Source: Psococerastis gibbosa (Eukaryota > Arthropoda > Insecta > Psocodea > Psocidae). Taken from it: a stretch of 64,000 nt of DNA. Positions 10,194 to 20,906 of this stretch are shown here, one piece after another; positions within the stretch are counted from its first letter, which is position 1, and each line of letters starts with the position of its first letter. The DNA lies in contig OZ020485.1 of assembly GCA_963971405.1 (NCBI GenBank), forward strand, positions 16,120,001 through 16,184,000. The letters are read 5' to 3'. The notes under the pieces were generated by a model, which searched no databases, was not told where the DNA came from, and worked only from the letters and a program-made list of their open reading frames with translations. A program made the translations under genes and the position numbers.

Positions 10194-10719
10194 AATGCCG
10201 ATGTAAGCAAAAACTATTCTGACAAAATATTTCTCATCAGAAAGACTAGATTCTCACTCACCCGGCAGATTGTTGGTTCGAGCCTCACATTTACCTTTTT
10301 TTTCCTGGAGATGTAGCTTGTTCAGTACATGTCATTTCTTGCCCGAGTTTGGCTTTGCTAACGGTATCCAGTTCAGGTATCCAGTTAGGCATGAAGAATT
10401 GAAATCATCTATTGATGTACTATACCGTTTAGTATTAAATTCCTTCATTTCTGGGGTTAAAATGTAAATGAAATGAAATGAAATGAAAACGGCTTTCTTG
10501 CAAATGAACAAAGGCGAACAATAAGACTATAAAGTCTTGTTTTCATGCTAACCTTAAAAACTAGAACATTGCATTATTAATAAATGGTTAAAATTAAATC
10601 GAGAAGAAAAGTAAAGAGAGGAAGAGTGAAAAAAAAGAAGGATAAAATATCTACGGGGGGGGGGGAGATCCATTGGCTTCACCATTACAGGACCGGAGAG
10701 AGTCTCAAAAAACATTTTG

Positions 10720-10935
10720 AGTAGCACTTTGCTAGCATTATCCTGGGCATATTTTAATCCCAGGTTAAGATTAAAAATAATCCCCGTAATAAGGAACTGG
10801 CGGCCGTTTATAGTATAAATTAACTAATACTTGGGGTTAAAATGAAAACAAACCCAATTTGAATAACACTTTCTAACCTATTTTAACTTTTTAATCATAA
10901 GCTATGATTAAAAATAATCGCCAAAGTCTAAAAGT
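10720..10935. repeat. Decayed relative of the fold-back MITE family
   Basis: Words such as TTAAAATGAAAACAAACCC, AATTTGAATAACACTTTC and TTAAAAATAATCGCC match the arms and loop of the elements at 5981-6450 and 26692-26876, at lower identity. Boundaries are uncertain. Confidence 0.35.
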
Positions 10936-11834
10936 CTAAGCCGAACGCGGTGGTGTAGAGGTTACATGTAGATTATGTGTTCAAGTACAGACGGATTCTG
11001 GTTTTTCATGATTTGGATATAATAAAGAAATGTCCTTTTGTTATGATAAATAACGAGACAGTCTGCTTTCAAAATTAAATTTGAAGGTGGGAAGGGGGTG
11101 GGGCAGAATGCTAGGCAAGCAATCCAATCAGCAGCGACGCTTGCTGAATAAATTAAATAGTAGTCAGCACAATGCGGATCTCACCTTGACATTCTCAGGT
11201 TCCCACGGCAGCAGATAATACAATTCCTACCGCAAGGACAGCGTATAGACAGCTCCTATTTTAAGGGAAATAGGGAAGGAGACAAAATTTCAGCAATAAT
11301 TGTAGTGTCCAGCCCTTGATAAGAGGCCATCGGACCGTTCGTAGTTACCAGAATCCAATTTAGCAGAAGATATCGGTACTAAAGCCAGAAATGAGATGTT
11401 ATTAAGTAAAATAAATGTTCCTCTACATTTTGTTTAGTGTCTTTAACTACAATTGAACACAGTTTTGTGGTTTGGAAGTGATGAAGCAATAGTTCGAATA
11501 GTGCGAATATTTACATTTTAGGAACAATTTAATCTATTGAATTAAATCTGAAGCATTGAAATAGGATATGAGTGTTCCTGTGGTGTTAAGAAAAGTGTAT
11601 ATATCCCATATGTGTAGTGTGGTGCACACAGAACCTTTTTTTTTGTACAAATCCGTACAGTAGAGGTGGGGTTGGTTAGTTTTTAACTATATTTTGATGG
11701 GAAAGACACAACAAAACGGCTGCGACTACTCTAGTTCCCTTTTGAATCAAGCAAAAGTCTGGACTCTTCTTATATAGGTCTTATTATATATAGGTATTAT
11801 CACACTATAGTAAAGTTTATCTGCAGTAGCTTAC

Positions 11835-11998
11835 CTTGAGCTTTCCTGATTCGAGTCTCAAGAGACAATAGTCCGTTCGACCGGCTGCTAGGATCAGAAA
11901 GGAGTCCGATCTTTTGGTCTTAAACCGGAAATTGATCTCTGTGGTGCTGCGGGCATCCTGTAGGGGCACGTGGATGTAGCTGCTGCCGTAAAAAGAGG
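11835..11998 (-). CDS. kon: Exon of a CSPG4/kon-tiki-like proteoglycan, laminin G domain start
   Basis: The exon is 164 bases on the minus strand: two bases completing a codon plus 54 codons, between a T-rich acceptor (TTTTTTCTCTTGTTTCAG) and the donor GTAAGC. It encodes SFYGSSYIHVPLQDARSTTE, then INFRFKTKRSDSFLILAAG and RTDYCLLRLESGKLK. The order 'A/S-F-[FY]-G...VPL', 'F.F.T', 'LLLAAG..D', 'L.L.SG.L' is that of the first laminin G domain right after the signal peptide in vertebrate CSPG4/NG2 and Drosophila kon-tiki, large transmembrane proteoglycans of muscle attachment and glia. The signal peptide exon should lie to the right and the rest of the domain to the left; neither was found. The laminin G call is firm; the CSPG4/kon assignment rests on remembered family patterns. 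Confidence 0.65.
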
Positions 11999-12109
11999 CT
12001 GAAACAAGAGAAAAAATAATAATAAACATTTGGAATGTTTCAACATAAATGGGCAAAAAGAGCAGCAAGCGCATGGATAAAATAATTTATTTCTTTGATA
12101 AAATTATTC

Positions 12110-13855
12110 TTTGACAGTCAACAAAACAAAACTATACTAAACCTGGACAAATCTAAATTAAAGCCGAGTACAATTCAATTTACCTAGGTTTAACATGCAT
12201 GTCAAAGATGAAACAATAGTTTGGCAGAGACAGGAGGACACGTGAGCTGGTAAATTTCATGGCACCAAGTAACCGTGTTCGAAGAAAAAGAAGACCAAAA
12301 GAAGTACAATGCGCGGAATGAAAGAAGTGCTGCAACTGTGTCCATAAAATCAGTTGGACCAACAATAAGTCAACTTTACTAAACTGAGACGAATCCAAAT
12401 TAACATTAATCATATCAATTTACCCCAATTTACTACAATATAAATATCGATGATTAAACGACAGTTTGATGTAACCAAAGAAATATATTTGGTCACAACT
12501 GTATATGAAATATATAGGTATATTATATATCTACGATAAAGCTAAAGCTAGACAAACCCAAATTATCAAGCCAAGCACAAGCCATATCATTTTACCCGAG
12601 TTTACTATATATATATATATATATATATAAAAGATGAAAGATAAAGATAGTTTGGCAGAGATAGCACACCACAGCTGGTAAATTTCATGGCACCAAGTAA
12701 CCAAGTTCGAAAAAGCACTAAAAGATATATATACCATGCGCGGAACCAAAGAAGTGCAGCATCCGCGTTCATAAAATCAGTTATATCTTTGACGTAGAAT
12801 TTTTTTTTTTATATCTATGCCCACCAACAAGTAAACTTTACTAAACCGAGGCAAATTCAAATTAACATGCCAAGCACAAACCATATCAATTTACCCCAGT
12901 TTACTGTAGCTATAGCTAATTGTTCGATGACCATGAGGCCAATCAATGACTATTAACACAACAGGCAATGAAAATCCAACTAACCCTTTGTTAAATGCAA
13001 TTTATTAGGCCCACTCCCACCATTGATTGGAAGTATCTATAACGAATACTGGACGTACAGCTACATCCACCAATGCATGGCGCTGCCGTGCAGTATTCCT
13101 TACCGAGACTCTTCAAGCGATGGTGAGAAGAGTTCTTAGTTACACTCGTTCAGTTCAATGCCGCTATAGCTATAGCTATTTTACGAAACCAAAGAAATGA
13201 ATTTGGTAACAACTGTATGTACAATACAATTTATATTTACGTTATAAAATTATTCTATGACTGCGCTAAAGCAAGACAAATCCAAAGTATCAAGCCTTAT
13301 CATTTTACCCCAGTTTACTATATATATATCAAAGATGAAACGATAGTTTGGCAGAGTCAGCCCACGACGGCTAGTAAATTTCATGGCACCAAATACGGTA
13401 CACCAAGTTCGAAAAAACGCTAAAAGAAATACCATGATGCGCGGAGCCAAAGAAGTGCAGCAACCGCGTTCATATAATCAGTTGTATTTTTGATGTAGAA
13501 TTATTCTATGTCCATGACCACCAACAAGTCAACTTTAATAGGCTATACAGAGACAAATCCAAATTAACATGCCAAGCAGAAACCATATCAATTTACCCCA
13601 GTTTACTATAAATATCAAAGATTAAACGACAGTTTGACGAAACCAAAGAAATGAATTTGGTAACAACTGTATGTACAATACAATTTATATCTACGATATA
13701 AAATTATTCTATGACTGTACTAAGCCAAGACAAATCCAAATTATCAAGCCAAGCACAAGCCATATCATTTTACCCGAGTTTACCATAAATATCAAAGATG
13801 AAACGATAGTTTGGCAGAGACAGCACACCACAGCTAGTAAATTTCATAGCTCCGC
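12110..13855. repeat. Higher-order tandem repeat, ~455 bp unit built of two related halves
   Basis: Half-unit A carries AAACGATAGTTTGGCAGAGA (near 12210, 12645, 13335, 13800), then GTAAATTTCATGGCACCAAG. Half-unit B carries GACAGTTTGA with GAAACCAAAGAAATGAATTT (near 12460, 13180, 13630). Both halves share ACAAATCCAAATTA, AAGCACAAGCCATATCA and GTTTACTATAAATATC. About four full units are present. One unit is interrupted at about 12911-13172 by foreign sequence flanked by GCTATAGCTA words. A (TA)n run lies at 12606-12628. Confidence 0.75.
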
Positions 13856-13869
13856 GTGTGTTCCATAAA

Positions 13870-14234
13870 TTTCCAGTGAAGAAAGACACATAGAGAGGGT
13901 TCTAGAGACGTCTATTAAAGCATCAGGGCGGGAATAATCGTGGTGTTTCCACGTCACAAGTCTTGGGATTCGCAAAAGGAGGTTACAAGAAGAGGGGCGG
14001 GGGGTAGTTTGGGGAGGGGTTGTTCAAAGCTACCTCCTAAGGTTTCCGTCTTATCATAAGTTAATGGGCTTATCGTCTAGTCCCGGTTCTTTGAATAATT
14101 TTAGTTGTATGTTTTGATGAGAATTACTTCTCCTTATAGTGATAGAAAATCCCTGTATTTATCAAACAAATAGGGGAACATAAAATTACAAAGCTGTGCC
14201 CCCTCAAGGTGAAGCGGGGAAGGGTAGCACACCT
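13870..14234. other. No gene seen
   Basis: Unique-looking sequence between the tandem repeat and SINE-B with no supportable exon. G-rich around 13990-14020. Confidence 0.35.
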
Positions 14235-14412
14235 TATTTTGATCGGCTTCGGTGGCAAGGTGGTAGCGTGCTTGTAATTGTGCGAGTCTCTACATACCAT
14301 GCGATCGGAGACGTGTCGTAACTCGACACAAGTACCTATTAGGTGACTTAGTGAGGCAATTGATGAGATTAATCGGATACATTCAATAAATTGTTTGTAT
14401 GCAATTAACCTT
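14235..14412 (+). mobile_element. SINE-B copy
   Basis: The head GGCTTCGGTGGCAAGGTGG with TAGCGTGC resembles a tRNA A-box region, followed by GTCTCTACATACCATGCGAT and GACGTGTCGTAACTCGACAC, and ending AATCGGATACATTCA...AAATTGTTTGTATGCAATTAA. The same order is at 27787-27960. Confidence 0.6.
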
Positions 14413-14569
14413 TTTTATTTATACTATACTATTTTACAAGGTTTTCATATCTTTCGCGCAGAAACATTTCACTGAGACTTTTCGAACAGCTCCCGTAGAG
14501 TAATAAATTTTCAAATAATAATGACTCCACTACGAAATACGAGTATGCACATTAAATGTACTTAGAAGA

Positions 14570-14858
14570 GAGGTTCTCAAAATGTGGTTCTGCCCAGGGG
14601 GTCCGTGGCGCATTCTCTGTACCAATTTTAGCACTACAATAGAATTAAATTAATTAATCAAGTAATTGTTATATTTTTAAACTCCTCGTCAGTTAATTTT
14701 CGAAGTTATTAGTAAAGTCAACAATCAATTCTATTATTAATGTTCCGATAATTTTGTATGTTGTATGGGGGGCGGGGATTAGGTTTGGGACCTTCTGAAC
14801 TATATTATTTTTTAGGTGGTCCGCGGCAAATGAAAGTTTGGAAACCCTTGGTTTAGAA
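14570..14858. mobile_element. hAT-type MITE (putative)
   Basis: The ends look like hAT termini: GAGGTTCTCAAAATGTGG at the left and, inverted, GTTTGGAAACCCTTGG at the right. The flanks TTAGAA(G) and TTAGAA(T) could be an imperfect 8 bp target duplication. The inside is AT-rich and non-coding. Confidence 0.45.
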
Positions 14859-15238
14859 TAAAAAGACTCCTTTGAATTCAATGCATAGTATAGGATACCT
14901 GTATTCTTTTTAGGAAAAAAGGCCCATTATATATTGACTTCTCAATACTTGAAGGGGCTTCCAAGTTTGCGGCCATTCTGAGTTTCTCATAGACAGGCTG
15001 AATCTTGTAACAATTTTCACCAAGTATGGTGAAAATAGTTTTCCCATCTATTCTTCACATGTATACAACAATTGCTTAGCTTGAATTGAAATAGCCGTAG
15101 TGTACGCATACCTACTGACTACACTAGGACATCTACTCGTAGTTTAACGTTACAAGAAAGTGTTCACGTATCTGTGAAAGAATTCTGCCTGAAATTTTGT
15201 TTTCAGTAAAATGTTGGTTAAAATTATATTCTTCCTTA

Positions 15239-15628
15239 GGCGCCGTTTCCACCGACCTCTAAGTGCAAAGTACACATACGGTGACGTGGTAGCAGACATT
15301 CAAGACTTAGGCGGGGTTTCCGATGACCTCTCATGGCAGAATGCACATGATATTGACGGAAATTTGTATTTTTCTTTTTATAGAAATCTATTAAAATGTT
15401 TGTACTTAACATATCTCATGACGCTATTTTTTAATTTTAGTTTGTTTGTTTGTGATTTTACTCTATGATCATTCATCAATTTTAACTATGGCATAGAGTA
15501 AAACAAAAATTTCCGTCAATGTATTGGCATTCTGCAATGAGAGGTCGGTGGAAACCCCGCCTTTATTAATGATATATCTGCTACCACGTCACCGTATGTG
15601 TATTTTGCACTTAGGTGGAAGCCGCGCC
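15239..15628. mobile_element. Fold-back element F copy 1, long terminal inverted repeats
   Basis: F elements are ~390 bp with ~120 bp inverted arms, a TGACGTGGTAGCAGACATTC word in the arms and a loop with TTTTAATTTTAGTTTGTTTG. This copy has ends GGCGCCG and GCGCC flanked by TTA on both sides (or TA if counted as in the other copies). Confidence 0.8.
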
Positions 15629-15699
15629 TTAATAATATTACATATTATATATATATATATATATTATATTATATTTATATCTATATATATTAATGTCCT

Positions 15700-15830
15700 G
15701 CAGGACTCTTTATGGACCTAGGCCTACTTATAGTGAATCATTAGTCCCTTGTCCAATGCCGACGACCCCATGGATTTCGGGCATTTTTTGTATTGTTTCC
15801 GTATGAATTTTTGGTAATTGGAAAACTGGT
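15700..15830 (-). repeat. Repeat X fragment
   Basis: It carries GACCCCATGGATTTCGGGCA and, before it, ACCTAGGCCTACTTATA, as the inverse of the right part of repeat X (8546-9150, 56572-56830). Directly left is a (TA)n run at about 15646-15690. Confidence 0.5.
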
Positions 15831-16371
15831 ATACGGCAGTCTTCCTCATTAGTAAAAAACATGATATCAAATCGTTACATAGCCTAAAGAATAATATAAA
15901 TATAAATAAATAAAACATAATTACTCATCTAAGAATATTTTACCGAAAGAAGGGTCTGCTACTGTCGTATAATAAACAATAAACTTTTAAATTTATTTTC
16001 GGAAAATTATGAGGTGAAAACTTTGGAGGGGATAAATCCGCCTGAAGGCAGGAAAGAAGTGGGGGCAGCCGGCAGGGGGAGGCGACACGACGTGACTCCG
16101 GTCTATCCAACTGGATTTTCTGCGGAACCTTTCAAAATTTAAGTTTAAGTAATTCAGGGGACAACTTGCCCACAATCCTGTTGGGTTCTTTTAGTGGGAA
16201 TGAATTGTTAGTGATCATGTTTTTGTTAAAATTTGTTTACATGCAGGTTCGGACTGTGTAATTTATTTGACAAATAGACATCTCTCCGTGTTCTAGACTC
16301 TATAGGTAGAGCCCATATTATAAGGGTAAGGCCGACGGTCATTTGAAATGTCTCGATAGGTATTCCTTATA

Positions 16372-17160
16372 CGTGGTGTGTTCAAAAAATAACGGGAATT
16401 TTAAAATTTCGCGGGTTTGGAGAGTCCAATTGTCAAATTTGTTTTTTTATTATGTTGATATACATGCCCCTGAAGTAAGGTGAAATTTTGAGCTGTATTA
16501 ATTGTTTACTTTTTCTGTGGCAGCCGCTAAGGTTAGGCGTGGTTTTATGAACTTTTTCGTTTGTTAAAAGAAATGGGCCAAAGAATTTGTATCAAATTTT
16601 GCTTAAAAAATAGAATAAAGTGAAGCAAAGTGTGTAAAATGTTAACAAAGGCCTATGGGGAGTCTGTAAGGTGCCCATTCCATTGACCGGCTAGGGCTAT
16701 TTCCAAAAACGGTGACGTGGTAGCAGACATTCAAGACTTAGGTGGCGTATCCACCGACCTCGCATTGCAGAATTGACGGAAATGTTTATTTTCCTCTATG
16801 CCATAGTCAAAATTGATCAATGATCATACAGTAAAATCACAAACAAACAAACTAAAATTAAAAAATGGGTTCATGGGATATGTTAAGTAGCCTACAAACA
16901 TTTTAATAGATTTCTATAAAAAGAAAAATTCTAATTTCCGTCAATGTCATTTGCATTCTGCAATGCGAGATCGGTGGAAACGCAACCTAAGTCTTGAATG
17001 TCTGCTACCACGTCACTGTTTTTGGAATTAGCCCTAGCCGGTCAATGGAATGGGCGCCTTATGTGTAAAACAAGAGTTTATGTGTGGTATAAGCGTCTCC
17101 AAGATGGCCGCGAAGACCTTGAAGAAGACCAACACTTATACCTTGACCTTGCAAGTTATC
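16372..17160 (+). pseudogene. mariner transposon remnant, N-terminal transposase part
   Basis: It starts with a mariner-like end, GTGTGTTCAAAAAATAACGG after TA. From ATG at 16573 the frame reads MGQRICIKFCLKNRIK, a TGA stop, then SKVCKMLTKAYGESV; after the inserted F element it resumes with KTRVYVWYKRLQDGREDLEE. This is the helix-turn-helix DNA-binding half of a mariner (IS630/Tc1) transposase. The catalytic D..D(34)D part is absent: the homology fades after about 17160 into unrelated sequence. It is dead because of the stop, the insertion and the truncation. Confidence 0.75.
16669..17059. mobile_element. Fold-back element F copy 2, inside the mariner remnant
   Basis: 391 bp with ends AGGTGCCCATTCCATTGACC and, inverted, GGTCAATGGAATGGGCGCCT, flanked by TA at 16667-16668 and 17060-17061. 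Removing the element plus one TA rejoins the mariner reading frame. The loop is reversed relative to the copies at 47362 and 59850. Confidence 0.85.
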
Positions 17161-17252
17161 GTTTAACACCAAGTTAGAAAATCAAGACAATTCTGCACTG
17201 GATTCGAACCCACGCAAAGCGGTGTAGCCTAAGTGGTGAAATACTGACATAT

Positions 17253-17440
17253 AGCGGCCCCTATACAATCAGTAATAATGACATTACCTTATCAAGATAA
17301 CAGTAATAATGATCGTATAAGGTGGACAAAGTTGGAATTACGAAAAATAATTATAGGGATCCGGATTTTCTTAAATATCATTACTGAATATTAATGATAT
17401 TACTGATAATGTCATTAATATTGACCGTGTAGGGGCCGCT
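17253..17440. mobile_element. 188 bp MITE with AGCGGCCCCTA ends
   Basis: Terminal inverted repeats AGCGGCCCCTATAC and GTGTAGGGGCCGCT, flanked by TAT on both sides (17250-17252, 17441-17443). The inside is rich in TAATAATGACATTA-type words that continue the inverted symmetry. Confidence 0.75.
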
Positions 17441-17547
17441 TATGAACATCGTTCTCGTGTATTCAGACCAAGTGGAATCTGATGGAAGCTAACTTGTTTA
17501 TTCCTATATTAAAGTATATGTATCCTTGCTAGCAATGGTGGGTGCCG

Positions 17548-17712
17548 CAAGAGTTCTATTATAGGAGAAATGAAACATTCACTTCCCACTAAAATTATAA
17601 TTTTTAAATCCGTAGCTGGCATTTGCCAATTGTCACGCCTCCTATGGCCAGCCATTGAAAAAACGGACCAAGAGGCACCGGGATTCAAAAGTTATTTTTG
17701 GCGCGCTCGTAA
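17548..17712 (+). repeat. Repeat G copy, both ends in inverted order
   Basis: The left end GAGTTCTATTATAGGAGAAATG-like segment corresponds to GAGTTTTACATAGGAGAGATG at 35580. The right end, read on the other strand, is CGAGCGCGCCAAAAATAAC, matching 35608 onward. A 145-codon open frame over 17570-18007 starts inside this repeat and has no recognisable domain, so I do not call it a gene. Confidence 0.45.
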
Positions 17713-18064
17713 TTTCTCCCATATAAACTCTAGGAACCACCGTCCAGTCCTGAACCTAATATACTTCCTTTCCAAGATGGAACTAAGGGAGCGATTGGGA
17801 ATCCCAAGACAGTCGACCCCGACCCGAAAACAACCCTTACGAACCCAACTGCCCTCGAAATGGACGGAGCTCGCCCCCATGATAATCAAATTTATCGTCC
17901 CCCACGGTTTGATATTTTTCTGGAATTTGGATTTTACGAGCATAATATATTGTTGCTGTATTATATTGGAACTATACAAAAAAATATCCATTCCTTGGTA
18001 TCGCTAGATCTCTTGGTGGTTTTATATATTTAAGCCTAGCTTATAGAAGGAAAAAAGGAAATGT

Positions 18065-18964
18065 AAAGAACCGGTCCGAGTTTACTCGAACATGCTTTTC
18101 AATTTATCAATTAGTAGATGGAGAAGATGAGTACTTTCATGGTAAATAATTTTCCTATGGTTAAATTTCGGATATTTCGGGGAGGGAGAGGGGGGGGGGG
18201 AGTTGTCCACCTCCTGACGTCACCGGATGCGAGGGGTAAATTCTAGATAGGTCAGACAAACACATTACAACACAGTAATAATGGCAGGGAACGCAATGCA
18301 TTTCAGTGTGAATTTTCTAATTTTCTATCATTAAAAAAAAAATTTTTTTTGCACAAAACCAAATAGTTTTTTGGGAAAGCAACCTTTCCGGGTTCTTCAC
18401 TCAATTTAACACCTAAAACATTCCTGAAGGTAGAAATCATCGATAGAAAGGTTTTGCAGAAAAATTACTTTCTAGTAATTACTTTCTAGTAATTTTTCAG
18501 TAAAATTTAGTTATTTTTATTTTTTTCCGCCCAGAAGCAAACTATCAAGGGGTAAACGACCCCCCGCATATTGTTAACATTAATAACGAATACTATATAT
18601 GTGAATTTAGAAGAAATCGTTGGAGCCGTTTTTTAGAAATAATTTTTTTAGACGTTTTTTTGGATTTTTTGTGAATAAAACCGCCCCAAATTGAGTAACC
18701 CCAAAATAAAAAATTTTATTCTGAGGTATGATTTTTGTGACCCTACATGCTAAATTTCATACAAATCGACTAAGTAGTTTGCACGGAAATCGATGAATAG
18801 ACAGAGCGACAGACAGACAGACAGAGTGGCAGACAGACATTTCGAAAAAAAACACTTTTTTGGGTTCCTGGGACCTCAAAACGTGTAAATCCGTTGAAAT
18901 CTTGGAATCGAAAATTTCGACCATCACAAAGCTTTCCTTATACTATGTATAAATTGGAAAGCAA
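18065..18964 (+). repeat. R1 repeat copy c
   Basis: Near full length: AAGAACCGGTCCGAG start, GACGTCACCGG, AATGGCAGGGAACGCAATGC, CCCAGAAGCAAACTATCAAG, a mixed (GACA)n run around 18800-18838 and the GTATAAATTGGAAAGC end. Confidence 0.85.
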
Positions 18965-19460
18965 AAACAGGTCAAAACGGGACTTGAACCCACGATCTAT
19001 TCCTTACTGGGGAATAGGGTAATTGACAATTTTTGAAAACCTATTGAAATGGATTATTGGATTTATCCCCGTTAATTTGATGGTTCAATCTTGTTAAATG
19101 TGGAAAATTTTGAGGATTAAAGGGGCTGTTACTTAACGTCATTTAAAAGAAGAAACAAAATGTGTGGAAAGCTCTACGAAGTAGGCTATATTTTGTTTTT
19201 GATTTTGTACACTTACCGAAGTTCGAGTAGGCCTATGTATTCTTCTTAGTGGTTTGGAATCCACTATAATCAGGAGGTCCACCCTGTCAGTCAACTCCCC
19301 TTCTCCCTGAAGCGAAGGAGTCTGCCCCTAGGGCGCCTCAAGTGATTAAGCAAACTCAATCCCCCTGCCTGGCTGTCAGGGTCGCTTAAACCGGAAATGC
19401 TGAAAGCAAGCGCTGGAAAAACAGAACAAACAGTTCTTCCGCTCCTGTGCAATAATTTAC

Positions 19461-19699
19461 TTTTTCTATGACAGCAGAATTAACCAGTTTCTGTTTTTTT
19501 TTCCTATGAACTGGGATAGGGTGGATCCCGTCATCCGAGTCTTTCAATTGAATCCAAAGTGATGTGCCGTGGTCGACCTGATAATGAACTTTCCAGCGGT
19601 TAATAACAACCACGTACCATTTATCAAAACTGTAGATGAGCATTTCTTTTAATGGATGAGATATTTTAAATTGCTTTCTAAAGAATATCCTGGGAAATT
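19461..19699 (-). CDS. Possible internal exon, unidentified protein
   Basis: On the minus strand a strong polypyrimidine acceptor (TTTTTTTTGTTCAATTTAG) precedes 239 bases: two bases plus 79 codons, phase 1 in and phase 0 out, with GTAAAT as donor. The peptide includes KEMLIYSFDKWYVVVINRW, KVHYQVDHGTSLWIQLKD and DDGIHPIPVHRKKKQ. Composition is protein-like, with no transmembrane stretch. I do not recognise a family. If the donor is not used, the frame runs on to a stop at 19386. It could also be part of an unknown mobile element. Confidence 0.35.
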
Positions 19700-20202
19700 C
19701 TAAATTGAACAAAAAAAAGAAGTAGGGATTGCGAATTGCTCTTAACTAGGCTACCAAATAACGTCCATGCTAAGAAATTGGCTCAAACTGCCTCAAAGCT
19801 GTGGATGCATAAAAAATTGGTTGTCTGTAAAGTCGGTTTATGGACGATAGTTTAACGTGACAACGTCATTACAAAATTAAATAAATAAAAGTTATTGTTA
19901 AATAAGCAATGAAAACCACAATAAGATGCGGCGTAACGGATGAGCGTCACACTATTTCGTGCATGCACCCAGTGTTAGCGGTAATTGATTTATTAGTCGT
20001 TGTCACGTCAAAAGGGAAAATAAAAAAATACGTTCTTCTTCAGTTCAATTTGAAGTTTCCATAGCATTTTCTCGTTCCATTCTGTGTTAGATCTTATCAC
20101 CGGATTTTCATTTCCGGAAAATTTTCAAAGTAAAATAAGTTTCCCTTTACACCTTCACCACTCTCATTACTTACTTTCTTTCGACACTGCAATCTTAAAA
20201 AT

Positions 20203-20430
20203 GTCAGGACATGTAGAGTAGTGCTACGAACTCCGACTTTCACCCGAAAGGTTGTTGGTTCGAGTCATGCACTTCCTAAATTTTCTGGCCATGCTTCGGA
20301 GGGCATGTAAAGCAGGCGGTCCCGCGCTTTCCTAGTTGAGTGTATGAGAGGGCATTATAGCCCTAACTCCGCTAGATTGGCTTAGTAATAGAACAAAAAA
20401 AGTCCTTATTTATTTATTTATTTATTTATT
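20203..20430 (+). mobile_element. SINE-A copy, nearly complete
   Basis: It starts TCAGGACATGTAGAGTAG, has GGTTCGAGTCATGC as B box, GGTCCCGCGC, CCCTAACTCCGCTAG, and a (TTTA)n tail at about 20408-20430. The Penelope-like element is inserted at the end of this tail. Confidence 0.85.
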
Positions 20431-20441
20431 TAAAATTGAAT

Positions 20442-20884
20442 AATTGGATTGATTACTCGTGACTTCGTGGTATTTCATTTTAATAAACAAAAAACAACAA
20501 AAAGTTTTAGAAAAACTTGTTATAACAACCCGAATTAGAAAAACCCAAATAATCGTTAAGAAATTAACTTTGTCTAAGAAACCCACTTGTGTTAGTATAA
20601 AACACTGAGCGCTTTCGGCAAGAACTGCCATCTACAGAGGGAAACCCACTAGCACAGTTACACCTTATCTGCGATTTGGACTTGCTCAACTCGAGGAGAA
20701 GATGCAAATGTGACTAGGGAGAGGAAATCTTGGTTTATATAGGAGTGGGAGCGGGGGGAGGAGGGGGCGGGAGGGGGCGTGGCTGGTTACCTATTCCTAA
20801 CCTACTAGCTAGATCTATTAAAGGGGATGATTGTGTGAATGTAATATCGTTTGTTAATATTTCCCTATTGTGTAAAGCTCATTT
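20442..20884 (-). repeat. Inverted pseudo-LTR of the Penelope-like element
   Basis: Reverse complement of the right pseudo-LTR from about 24627 onward, including the end of the coding region, the C-rich stretch (seen here as GGGAGGGGGCG), TATATAGGAGTGG, and the hairpin motif at 20612-20637. It continues about 40 bp past the right copy's end, matching sequence at 21020-21055. Confidence 0.8.
20612..20637 (-). ncRNA. Hammerhead-like hairpin motif in left pseudo-LTR
   Basis: On the minus strand this reads CTGTAGAT, GGCA, a five-base loop, TGCC, GAAAG. The order resembles the CUGANGA / stem II / GAAA core of hammerhead ribozymes, which Penelope-like elements are known to carry in their pseudo-LTRs, but the first block deviates. 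Function is unproven. Confidence 0.3.
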
Positions 20885-20906
20885 GATTTGATTTATACTA
20901 ACACAA

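Noticed and set aside
11178-11219. 42-base minus-strand micro-exon (ELYYLLPWEPENVK) as the next kon exon
   Set aside because: The borders fit GT/AG, but the peptide does not match the laminin G continuation and the acceptor tract is poor.
17570-18007. A 145-codon open frame as a gene
   Set aside because: It begins inside repeat G, has no recognisable domain, no splice or start context, and a low-complexity hydrophobic end.
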